A DNA stretch of 44,065 nucleotides from an uncultured Lachnospiraceae bacterium (GTDB taxonomy: Bacteria > Bacillota_A > Clostridia > Lachnospirales > Lachnospiraceae): positions 1 to 44,065 of the forward strand of contig CAJUOF010000187.1 of NCBI GenBank assembly GCA_910587905.1, given 5' to 3'. Below the pieces are notes generated by a model. The model had not been told where the DNA came from, did not search any database, and worked only from the letters and a program-made list of their open reading frames with translations. Of the stretch, positions 9,140 to 16,863 are shown in pieces. Position 1 is the stretch's first letter. Every line of letters starts with the position of its first letter. Made by a program: the position numbers and the translations under genes.

Positions 9140-9173
9140 GACCGGGAGTCCCATCTGTCTGGGAGCCCCGGTC
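9140..9173 (-). terminator. Hairpin terminator after the Rpn remnant
   Basis: GACCGGG (9140-9146) and TCCCA (9149-9153) pair with TGGGA (9160-9164) and CCCGGTC (9167-9173) around a 6-base loop. The minus-strand RNA then continues with TTTCCC, a weak U-tract. It lies a few bases past the stop of the minus-strand Rpn remnant. Confidence 0.55.
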
Positions 9174-9176
9174 TTC

Positions 9177-9743
9177 TCAAACTAATCCTTGTTCATACCT
9201 CCGCACTTTTTCTTCCAACTCTCTGATTTTAGCTTCCGCCTGCTGCTTCTCTCTTTCCGCACGTTCTGCTCTCTGCTTTTCCTGTTCTGCCTTCTGTTTC
9301 TCTCGCTCTGCTCTCTGCCTTTCCCGTTCTGTATTCAGACGCTCCTTCGCCCTCTCCTCTTTCCGTATCTCCGCCTCCCTCTCCCAAGATTTCATATAAC
9401 TCCGTTCCCTTCGTATACAGAAACAAGGTTCTTGCTCCGTCGTCGTAAGGCAGCTCCGGAACCTCCCTGCACATGTTGCAGATTGTGTACACCATCCTGC
9501 GCATCCCAAAGGGATCGTCCGATAGAATGAAGATGACAATCACGTTCTTTAGCCTCTCATATTCCTCCCCCGATTCGAGGCACTCCCTGTCCATCAACGC
9601 ATGATAGTAACGGGTACGCCTGGAAATCTCCGCCGGACTCATTCTCTTTTGATCCGGCTCCATATCGTAGACGGATGCCCGACAATCGTTTCAAACAAAA
9701 AATCATCCAGCAGGTTTAACTCTTGCAATTTTCTTCTTGTCAT
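9177..9743 (-). pseudogene. Decayed Rpn-family (PD-(D/E)XK nuclease / transposase-like) gene
   Basis: Three fragments in different frames together make the two ends of an Rpn-family protein. The intact start is at 9743 (ATG, AGGAG 8 bases upstream) and encodes LQELNLLDDFLFETIVGHP, the typical Rpn N-terminus, before the frame stops. The next frame (about 9385-9663) encodes RYYHALMDREC, LKNVIVIFIL and DDPFGMRR, the typical C-terminal half. The third frame (9177 to about 9395) encodes a charged coiled-coil tail ending YEQGLV. The central catalytic part is missing, and at least one further frameshift lies near 9390. The whole is about 190 codons, against roughly 300 for intact family members. It is a broken gene, although its promoter looks intact. 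Confidence 0.75.
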
Positions 9744-9916
9744 TCACATTTCTCCTTTCGATGCCGGCAGAAAAGAAAATGTGCTCCAAGAAAATAATCT
9801 CTGTAATCTAAATCTAAAACCATTTTTCGATTCTGCTCCGCCACATTGTTCAATTTTTTCACACATGGGAATCAGTAACCGAATGGTTCAGACGTGCTCC
9901 CAGATATGTTAAGTTT

Positions 9917-9945
9917 ATTTTAGTCGTTTTATACTTTCGTGTCAA
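9917..9945 (-). promoter_or_regulatory. Strong sigma-A promoter reading into the Rpn remnant
   Basis: On the minus strand a perfect TTGACA (9940-9945) is followed after exactly 17 bases by TAAAAT (9917-9922). The leader to the remnant's ATG at 9743 would be about 165 bases. I see no other gene between 9744 and 9957. Confidence 0.65.
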
Positions 9946-9970
9946 GAGAAAATTGCTTTGTATGGAGATA

Positions 9971-9997
9971 AAAACCACCGGCTTTGCCGGTGGTTTT
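9971..9997 (-). terminator. Rho-independent terminator of the hydratase gene
   Basis: AAAACCACCGGC (9971-9982) and GCCGGTGGTTTT (9986-9997) form a perfect 12-bp stem with a 3-base loop, 17 bases past the hydratase stop. The A/T ends make it usable in both directions. Confidence 0.85.
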
Positions 9998-10014
9998 CGA
10001 TTTCAAAACAAACT

Positions 10015-12309
10015 CTACTTCGACGCCCTGTAATAATTGATCAGGCAGCCGTCCAGAATGATCTGCCGCTCGTCGTCGGTCAGCTCTCCCATTCTCAGCG
10101 TGAACTCCCTCATGCCGTCCCCCGCCACGTATGCGGGGATCTCGGTCTTTTTCTGCTCCACCGCCTCCTTGATCCCCGGAACGAAGAGCCAGTCGCCGTT
10201 CTTAAAGGGAAGCTCTCCTGCATCCACCAGGAAGGGGAGCATCCCCCAGTTGATCAGGTTGGAGCGGTAACGCTTGGTGGCATAGCCGTTCGCGACGTTG
10301 GCCCAGCCGCCGAGGACCTTCTGGCAGGAGGCCGCCTGTTCCCTGGCGGAGCCGTCCCCCGGCTTCACCGCGAAGATCGTGCTGCCGATGCCGGTATTCT
10401 CCCGGCCGGCGCCCGCGTACTTCGTCCGCACCGCGTCCATGACCTCACGGACTTCCGGCAGAGCACCGCAGGGCTCCCCGCCGCTTATCCTGGCCTTCTC
10501 CGCCGCCTGCACCTCCTTGGCCCGTCCCACGTAGGCCGGGTCCTTCCTGGACAGGGTGAACTCCGCCAGGCCCAGAGGGTTGGACCGGTAGGAGGACGTC
10601 TCGCCGGAGGGGATCAGCTCGTCGGTGGTGGTCACCGGGTCGTGGATCTCGGAGACCACTTTTAAGAGCAGGTTCTCCGGCAGGGCCGACATGGCCGGCC
10701 AGTCCTTGATGTTGGGCCCAAACCGGATGTCCACGGAAGGGTCGGCCTGTCCCTTGCTGTCAAAGACCCGGTTCTCGTAGATGGTCCTGTCAAAATAATA
10801 CTTCGGTTTCGTGTAGTTCACATCCAGCTCCGTGGCCGGGGTCAGGCGGCCCTTGTTGGCAGCCGTCGCCGCAATGGAACGGGCGTCCATGAGCGCCACC
10901 GAGGCAATCTGCCCGCTCTGGAGCTTGGAGCCCTCCCGGTTGGGGAAATTCCTGGTGGAATGGCGGATGCTGAAGGCGTTGTTGGCCGGCGTGTCGCCCG
11001 CGCCGAAGCAGGGACCGCAGAAGGCCGTCTTGAGGACCGCCCCCGTCTGCAGAAGCTTCGCCGCCGCCCCGTTTTTGATCAGTTCCATATAGACCGGCAT
11101 GCTGGCCGGGTACACGCTCAAGGTAAAGGCCCCGTTGCCGATGCTGGCCCCATCTAGGATGTCCGCCGCATCGCAGATGTTCTCGAAGCCGCCGCCCGCA
11201 CAGCCGGCGATGATGCCCTGCTCCACGCAGAGCCTCCCGTTCCGGACCTTGTCCGCCAGGGAGAATTCCACCGCATCCCCTAAGCTCACCTTCGCCCGCT
11301 TCTCCACGTCCGCCAGCACGTCGGCCAGGTTCGCGTTGACCTCCTCGATGGTGTAGGTGTTGCTGGGATGGAAGGGCATGGCGATCATGGGCTTCACCGC
11401 GCCGAGGTCAACCTCCACGATCCCGTCGTAGTAAGCCACGGCGCCGGGTGCCAGTTCCTTATAATCCTCCAAACGCCCATGGATCTCATAGAACTCCCGG
11501 ATCTCTCTGTCCGCCGTCGGCCAGATGGAGGAAAGGCAGGTGGTCTCCGTGGTCATCACGTCCACGCCGATCCGAAAATCCGCGCTGAGGTTCGCCACAC
11601 CGGGGCCCACGAACTCCATGACCTTGTTGTTGACGTAGCCGCCCGCGAACACGGCGCCGATGATGGCCAGGGCCACGTCCTGGGGGCCGACTCCTTTCTC
11701 CGGCTTCCCGGTGAGGTAAATGCCCACCACGCCGGGCATATTGATGTCATAGGTCTTGTTTAGGAGCTGCTTCACCAGCTCCGGACCGCCCTCGCCCACC
11801 GCCATGGTGCCGAGCGCCCCGTAGCGGGTATGGCTGTCGGAGCCCAGGATCATCTTCCCGCAGCCCGCCAGCATCTCCCTGGCATACTGATGGATGACCG
11901 CCTGATGGGGCGGCACGTAGACTCCGCCGTATTTCTGCGCACAGGTCAGGCCAAACATGTGGTCGTCCTCATTGATGGTGCCGCCCACCGCGCACAGGCT
12001 GTTGTGGCAGTTGGTCAGCACGTAGGGGATGGGGAATTTCTCCAGCCCGCTGGCCCTGGCCGTCTGAATGATCCCCACAAAGGTAATGTCGTGGGAGGTC
12101 AGCTTGTCAAATTTGATCTTCAATTGATCCATGTTTCCGGACGTGTTGTGGGCCGCCAGGATCCCATAGGCCATGGTCTCCTTCGCCGCCTCTCTCCTGT
12201 CCGGACAGGCGCCTAGCCTCTCCTTAAGCTTCGCCGCACATTCTCTATCGTCCGCCACCAGCTCCGTGCCGTCGAGCAGGTAGGCTCCGGTTTTCCAAAC
12301 TTTCACCAT
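10015..12309 (-). CDS. Aconitase-superfamily hydratase (YbhJ-like)
   Basis: This 764-residue enzyme belongs to the aconitase superfamily of iron-sulfur hydro-lyases. The visible aconitase signatures are GSDSHTRYGALGTMAVGEGG in the N-terminal half, GCAGGGFENI and FCGPCFGAGD as probable cluster cysteines, and SYRSNPLGLAEFTLSRKDP and KRYRSNLINWG in the C-terminal swivelling domain. Long stretches such as TLTCAQK-like and FVGIIQTARASGLEKFP match, from memory, the Escherichia coli YbhJ subgroup rather than AcnA or AcnB. The substrate of that subgroup is not established, so aconitate hydratase is only one possibility. It is a single-gene unit with its own promoter, a good AGGAGGAG site before the ATG and its own terminator. 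No other citrate-cycle gene is nearby. Confidence 0.85.
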   Translation of the reverse strand: MVKVWKTGAYLLDGTELVADDRECAAKLKERLGACPDRREAAKETMAYGILAAHNTSGNMDQLKIKFDKLTSHDITFVGIIQTARASGLEKFPIPYVLTNCHNSLCAVGGTINEDDHMFGLTCAQKYGGVYVPPHQAVIHQYAREMLAGCGKMILGSDSHTRYGALGTMAVGEGGPELVKQLLNKTYDINMPGVVGIYLTGKPEKGVGPQDVALAIIGAVFAGGYVNNKVMEFVGPGVANLSADFRIGVDVMTTETTCLSSIWPTADREIREFYEIHGRLEDYKELAPGAVAYYDGIVEVDLGAVKPMIAMPFHPSNTYTIEEVNANLADVLADVEKRAKVSLGDAVEFSLADKVRNGRLCVEQGIIAGCAGGGFENICDAADILDGASIGNGAFTLSVYPASMPVYMELIKNGAAAKLLQTGAVLKTAFCGPCFGAGDTPANNAFSIRHSTRNFPNREGSKLQSGQIASVALMDARSIAATAANKGRLTPATELDVNYTKPKYYFDRTIYENRVFDSKGQADPSVDIRFGPNIKDWPAMSALPENLLLKVVSEIHDPVTTTDELIPSGETSSYRSNPLGLAEFTLSRKDPAYVGRAKEVQAAEKARISGGEPCGALPEVREVMDAVRTKYAGAGRENTGIGSTIFAVKPGDGSAREQAASCQKVLGGWANVANGYATKRYRSNLINWGMLPFLVDAGELPFKNGDWLFVPGIKEAVEQKKTEIPAYVAGDGMREFTLRMGELTDDERQIILDGCLINYYRASK

Positions 12310-12347
12310 CGTTCGTCTCCTCCTTGGGTGCTGTCATTTCCTATCCC

Positions 12348-12376
12348 ATTATGGTGTAATTTGTCCGGTAAGTCAA
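12348..12376 (-). promoter_or_regulatory. Promoter of the hydratase gene
   Basis: On the minus strand TTGACT (12371-12376), a 17-base spacer and CATAAT (12348-12353) lie about 40 bases before the ATG at 12309. Both boxes match 5 of 6 consensus bases. Confidence 0.7.
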
Positions 12377-12419
12377 GGGTTTTTACGTCCTGGGAGGCAA
12401 TGATCAGATACCGGTTCTT

Positions 12420-15332
12420 TCATTCATGATTACCGCCATCCTTCTTCCGCCAACGAAGCCCGCTGCTTTCCAGCTCTTCCAAAGCCTCCTGCAAAAACCT
12501 GGCCTCCCGCTCTTCCTCGTCCTCCTCCAGTTCCCCGACCAGGGCAGCGCCGTCCCCGGAAACAGAAAGTTCCCCATCCAGGAATTCCAAATCGTCCTCC
12601 GTCTCCTCCAAAGCTTCGGTCGGACCGGCTTCCAAATCCTCTCCGGCGTCTTCGTCCAAATCGAACTCTTCTCCTTCTGGTTCGTCAAAGTCCCCTTCCG
12701 CCCGATCCTCCTCCGGCAGCTCGTCAAAGTCTTCTTCCAGTTCATCCCCCGCAACCTCCAACTGTACCGTCACCTGGAACAGGTCGCCGTTTAAGTAGAT
12801 TTCAAAAATCCCTCCCTGGAGCTCCGTCAGGCTTTTGGCGATGGAAAGCCCCAGGCCGCTTCCCTCTGTGGTTCGGGAGGTGTCTCCCCTGGTGAACCGC
12901 TCCGTCAGCTCCTCCGGAGTGATATTCAGTTCCGATTCCGAAATATTCTTCATGACGAAAGTGGCATAGCCTCCCATCTCCGTCACACTGATGTAGACTC
13001 TGGTTCCAGGCATGGCGTATTTTTTTGTGTTCTGAAACAGGTTTTCCAGAATCCTCCACACCCGCCTGCCGTCTGCGACCACGTGAAGGGAATATTCCGG
13101 GAAAGAAGTCACCGGCGTCAATCCCCGTTCCATAAACTTCTCTGAAAACTCACCGCATGCCTGCTTCACCAATTCTACAAAATTGATCCGCTCCAACTGC
13201 AGGCTGATGTTGCCGGAGCTGGCCCTGGATGCCTCCACCAGGTCCTCCGTCAGGTTCTTGAGCCGCTGGGATTTCTGGTCCAGCACTTCCAGATATCGTT
13301 TCAAGGTCTCATCCTCGATATTCTCCCGCTTCATCAAGTCCACATAATTGATAATGGAAGTGAGGGGGGTCTTAATGTCATGGGAGACATTGGTGATCAG
13401 GTCCGCTTTCATCCGCTCGCTCTTCACCGCCGTGTCCACCGCGTCCTGAAACCCTGCACCGATGTTGTTGATCGCCTCCACCAACCGCTTATCGTCGGCA
13501 AACATTCCCTCATCGCCGATCACATATTCCAGATCCCCGCCGGAGATCCGCTCCACTCCCTCCAGGATCCGCCTCCGGTTAATGACCGCCCACAGGATCA
13601 CTCCGGCCGCTGCAACCTGGACACCCACGAAGACGACGATTCCCGTCACATAAAGGAAGAAAGATCCCCAGAAACGATTGATGGTGATAAACATGCAAAG
13701 CGGGATCGAAATTGTCCAGTACAGAATGATAATCCCTGTCGTCTTCCCGCTGGTGGGCCAGTTCCTCACCAGGGCCCTCCCCCATTTCGCAAAAGTCACG
13801 CACACCTTCCTCAAAAGGCTGTTCTTCCACACGATCCCTGCCTTCAGCCGCTTCACCAGACTGAAAAATCCGATCAGCCCGATGATGACGGAAACCGCCA
13901 CGGACACAATCTGCATGACCGTGTAGATCTGTCTGGAAGTGAAAAAGCTTTTCGCAAATATCGTAGCCAGCCAGCTGCAGAGGAACACGAACGACAGAAT
14001 TCCCCCTATAATCAACAGCGCTGCCGGTTCCGTAGGCCATCGGTCAAACTTATCCAGGCAGATCTCCTCATGGCCCTCCCTATGCCCCACGGAAGCCATC
14101 AGGTAAATAAAGAACAGGATGCTCCCCACCATGCCGATGACAATGGCAAACAGTGACAAGAGAAGCACCGGCCGACACCGGCCAAATCCCTCTGCCATCA
14201 GTTTGTAATCATCTGCCACCAGATACCTGGTGTCCAGTCCAATGGAAAAGGATGCGCCGGAGTTTACTCCCACAAGCGACGAGGCCAGGTAATCCAGATT
14301 CCACAGATTCAAGTCTGTCTTGGTAAAATTACTCTTGATGATATGTGTGTCATTATCATAGGAAATATACTTTTCGAAATTTGTAATCTCGTCTGCATTG
14401 TTCTCGTCATTGGTCAGCCTGAGAAGCGAGCTCTCCTCGTAGATCAGATAACGCAGATTCGTTTTCTCCGAATCAAATCTGTTTGCCAGCTCGTAATACC
14501 GGTTTAAGAGCTCGATTCCCCTCTCATAGAGCTCCGTCAGCGTGATCTCCTCGTACTGGACATCCTTCTGCTGCAGGAAATCATAGGTCACCAAACAGGT
14601 CTGCCCCGGATAAACGGAAATTTCTGCCGTCGTTTTTAATGCGATAAGCGCAAGCTCCTCCGACCCCGGCCATCCCTGCACATTGACAAGCCGCAATTTC
14701 TGGGCATCCGTCAGCGTATGCCAGTCGTCCTGGCTCTCTATGGCCGCCTCCAGATCATATCCCTCTTCCAGCAGATAATCCACATAATATGCCTTGTATT
14801 CCTCCGGATTCGCGTCAATATAATCAAGGATCGTCTCAGAAACGGCCGTCCCAGTCACCCCAAAGTCAATTTCCGCCTCCGTAAGCTCCTGCCTTGGCGA
14901 CTCCGTCTCCGCCTCCTCCGACTCTGCGATCTTCGCCGTCTCCGTCTGTTCCCCCGCTTCCTCCTGCCGGGTGATCTCTCCCAACATCCGGCTGATATTT
15001 TCCAGATCCTGAATGCAGAGATAGTACTGTACCCCATTGATCTCAGCGATATACAGGGGCTCTTTCCTGTTTTTCTCATCAGAATTCGTAAAAAATTGGG
15101 ACAGAGACGCGTAGGCAAAAATATCCTCCGTATCCCGCAAAATCTTCTGCTCCAAGGTCGCCGTGTGTTCAAACCGCCCCATCTGAATCAGTTCCTTCTT
15201 ACTATAAAGGTAATCCCCAAAATTATTGACATAGTAAAGGCCCGCCCCTCCGGCCACCGTTATACACATGAACAGGACAAAAAGCAACACTGCTCCCAGT
15301 TTCTTTTTCTGCGTATATCTGCGCACCTTCAT
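12420..15332 (-). CDS. Large multi-span sensor histidine kinase with acidic C-terminal tail
   Basis: This 970-residue membrane kinase is the partner of the response regulator ending 17 bases upstream. It has an N-terminal membrane span (about 12-34), a long extracytoplasmic region (about 35-390) rich in Glu, and several further spans between about 395 and 600. A HAMP-like linker leads to the HisKA box NVSHDIKTPLTSIINYVDL with phospho-acceptor His651. The ATPase domain shows ENLFQNTKKYAMPG (N box) and GSGLGLSIAKSL (G box). The kinase core ends near residue 862. The remaining 108 or so residues are strongly Asp/Glu-rich, which is unusual for this family. The large sensor part has no motif I recognise, so the signal is unknown. 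The start is ATG right after the regulator gene. Confidence 0.93.
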   Translation of the reverse strand: MKVRRYTQKKKLGAVLLFVLFMCITVAGGAGLYYVNNFGDYLYSKKELIQMGRFEHTATLEQKILRDTEDIFAYASLSQFFTNSDEKNRKEPLYIAEINGVQYYLCIQDLENISRMLGEITRQEEAGEQTETAKIAESEEAETESPRQELTEAEIDFGVTGTAVSETILDYIDANPEEYKAYYVDYLLEEGYDLEAAIESQDDWHTLTDAQKLRLVNVQGWPGSEELALIALKTTAEISVYPGQTCLVTYDFLQQKDVQYEEITLTELYERGIELLNRYYELANRFDSEKTNLRYLIYEESSLLRLTNDENNADEITNFEKYISYDNDTHIIKSNFTKTDLNLWNLDYLASSLVGVNSGASFSIGLDTRYLVADDYKLMAEGFGRCRPVLLLSLFAIVIGMVGSILFFIYLMASVGHREGHEEICLDKFDRWPTEPAALLIIGGILSFVFLCSWLATIFAKSFFTSRQIYTVMQIVSVAVSVIIGLIGFFSLVKRLKAGIVWKNSLLRKVCVTFAKWGRALVRNWPTSGKTTGIIILYWTISIPLCMFITINRFWGSFFLYVTGIVVFVGVQVAAAGVILWAVINRRRILEGVERISGGDLEYVIGDEGMFADDKRLVEAINNIGAGFQDAVDTAVKSERMKADLITNVSHDIKTPLTSIINYVDLMKRENIEDETLKRYLEVLDQKSQRLKNLTEDLVEASRASSGNISLQLERINFVELVKQACGEFSEKFMERGLTPVTSFPEYSLHVVADGRRVWRILENLFQNTKKYAMPGTRVYISVTEMGGYATFVMKNISESELNITPEELTERFTRGDTSRTTEGSGLGLSIAKSLTELQGGIFEIYLNGDLFQVTVQLEVAGDELEEDFDELPEEDRAEGDFDEPEGEEFDLDEDAGEDLEAGPTEALEETEDDLEFLDGELSVSGDGAALVGELEEDEEEREARFLQEALEELESSGLRWRKKDGGNHE

Positions 15333-15349
15333 GGCAGGCCCTCCGTCTT

Positions 15350-16051
15350 TTAAAGCTTTTCTACCTTATAGCCCACACCCCAGACCACCTTTAAATAAGT
15401 AGGATTCTTGGGATTGATTTCAATTTTCTCTCTGATATGCCGGATATGGACAGCCACCGTATTGTCCACACCGATGGCCTCCTCATTCCAGATATTCTCG
15501 TAAATCTGCTCAATGGAAAAAACCTTCCCCGCATTCATGACCAGGAAACGGAGGATATTGTACTCCATGGGAGTCAGCTTCACCGCCTCCCCGTCCACGG
15601 TCACTTCCTTGGTGTCGTCATTAATACAGAGGCCCCCGGTCTTGTGAATGGTATCGCCGTTTTCCATAGCCATGGTTCCCAGCTTCGTATACCTCCGGAT
15701 ATGAGATTTCACCCTGGCTACCAGCTCCAACGGGTTAAAAGGCTTGGTAATATAATCGTCTGCTCCGATGTTGAGTCCCAGGATTTTGTCCACATCCTCA
15801 GACTTTGCCGACAGGATGATAATGGGAATGCTGCTGGTCTCCCGGATCTTGAGGGTCGCCCGGATGCCGTCCAGCTTCGGCATCATCACATCGATCAGAA
15901 GGAGCTCCACCTTGTTGTCCGCCAAAAGCTTAATTGCTTCCTCACCGTCATAGGCTTTCAGGACATTGTAACCCTCTTGTCTGAGATAAATATCAATCGC
16001 TTCCACGATTTCCCTGTCGTCGTCGCATACCAATATGGTAATGTCATCCAT
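15350..16051 (-). CDS. OmpR/PhoB-family response regulator
   Basis: This DNA-binding regulator is phosphorylated by the kinase encoded immediately downstream. The receiver domain shows CDDD near the N-terminus, the phospho-acceptor Asp in LLLIDVMMPKLDG, and the conserved Lys in DDYITKPFNPLE. The winged-helix output domain contains LTPMEYNILRFLV and VAVHIRHIREKIE and ends GVGYKVEKL. I chose the ATG at 16051 rather than the upstream in-frame ATG at 16093, because AGGAGGG lies 8-9 bases before it and MDDITILVCDDD is the natural family N-terminus. The sequence is VanR/PhoB-like. The target genes are not evident. Confidence 0.95.
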   Translation of the reverse strand: MDDITILVCDDDREIVEAIDIYLRQEGYNVLKAYDGEEAIKLLADNKVELLLIDVMMPKLDGIRATLKIRETSSIPIIILSAKSEDVDKILGLNIGADDYITKPFNPLELVARVKSHIRRYTKLGTMAMENGDTIHKTGGLCINDDTKEVTVDGEAVKLTPMEYNILRFLVMNAGKVFSIEQIYENIWNEEAIGVDNTVAVHIRHIREKIEINPKNPTYLKVVWGVGYKVEKL

Positions 16052-16171
16052 GTCACATCCCCCTCCTGCGTTTCCTCTTGTCCTCACAAGCATGCTTACA
16101 CCTTTGTCGTTTACTATAGCAGGCCAATCTGAAAATCCCCGTGGGATTCCCTTAATATTTTCTAAATTCTG

Positions 16172-16846
16172 TCAAGCCCTTACGAGGTCCAAGATGTCCT
16201 GCACAGTCTCGGCCAGATAGACCGCCCCATTTTCCTTGAGCTCCGGAAAGCCCCGAAAGCCCCAACCCACACCGACAGTATCCATCCCTGCATTCTTACC
16301 TGTCTTCATGTCGGTGCCGGAATCTCCCACGTAGAGCACCGCCTCCGGCTTAAGGCCCATCCGTTCACAAAGCTCCAGAGCTCCGGCCGGGTCCGGTTTC
16401 TTCGGCACCCCCGCCCGCTCCCCAAATACTCCCACAAAGGGAATACGTCCAAACAGCTTGTCAATGAGCTTCTCCGTGTAATCTGTCCGCTTGTTGGAAT
16501 TGACTGCCAGAAAAATTCCGCTCCCCGCCAATTCATCCAACAGTCTGCCGATGCCCTCGTAAGGATGGCTTTTGTCCATGTAGCGGCGGTCATACGCCTC
16601 CACAAAAAAGCTCAGCATCTGTTCAATGACGCCGTCATCCTCCCTGACCGCCTCCGGTACGCTGTTCTCCATGAGATTCCGGAAACCTCGCCCCACCTTG
16701 AAACGATACGCCTCCACCGGCCAAACCGGATATCCCATCCGCTCCAGCGCCTCGTTGACACTGTCCGCCAGATCCTCCAGCGTATCGATCAGTGTCCCGT
16801 CCAAATCAAAAATAATCCCTCTGTATTTCTTCCCGTTTTTCTCCAT
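16172..16846 (-). CDS. HAD-superfamily phosphatase, phosphoglycolate phosphatase-like
   Basis: This HAD hydrolase probably dephosphorylates phosphoglycolate or a related small phosphate ester. The catalytic motif I is IIFDLDGTLIDT with the Asp nucleophile and acid/base pair. The cap domain follows, then NSNKRTD (motif II, Ser/Asn), the Lys in VPKKPDPAGALE (motif III), and VGDSGTDMKTGKNAG (motif IV). The length of about 224 residues suits the Gph/PGMB group. The frame is open from an ATG at 16867 that overlaps the upstream HTH gene by 4 bases. The ATG at 16846 has AAAGGA 5 bases before it and gives a more normal N-terminus, so I prefer it. It is coupled to the HTH gene. The substrate is inferred only from family resemblance. 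Confidence 0.9.
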   Translation of the reverse strand: MEKNGKKYRGIIFDLDGTLIDTLEDLADSVNEALERMGYPVWPVEAYRFKVGRGFRNLMENSVPEAVREDDGVIEQMLSFFVEAYDRRYMDKSHPYEGIGRLLDELAGSGIFLAVNSNKRTDYTEKLIDKLFGRIPFVGVFGERAGVPKKPDPAGALELCERMGLKPEAVLYVGDSGTDMKTGKNAGMDTVGVGWGFRGFPELKENGAVYLAETVQDILDLVRA

Positions 16847-16863
16847 GTCATTCCTTTCACTGC

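Noticed and set aside
9177..9663. Two overlapping minus-strand frames as separate intact genes
   Set aside because: They are successive pieces of one Rpn-family protein in different frames, so I merged them into a pseudogene.
10015..12309. Citrate-cycle aconitase (acnA/acnB)
   Set aside because: Motif wording follows the YbhJ subgroup and no citrate-cycle gene is nearby, so I kept the broader hydratase call.
16105..16171. Terminator between the HAD phosphatase and the response regulator
   Set aside because: Only a 5-bp stem (AATCC/GGATT) with a poor T-run is present, too weak to call.
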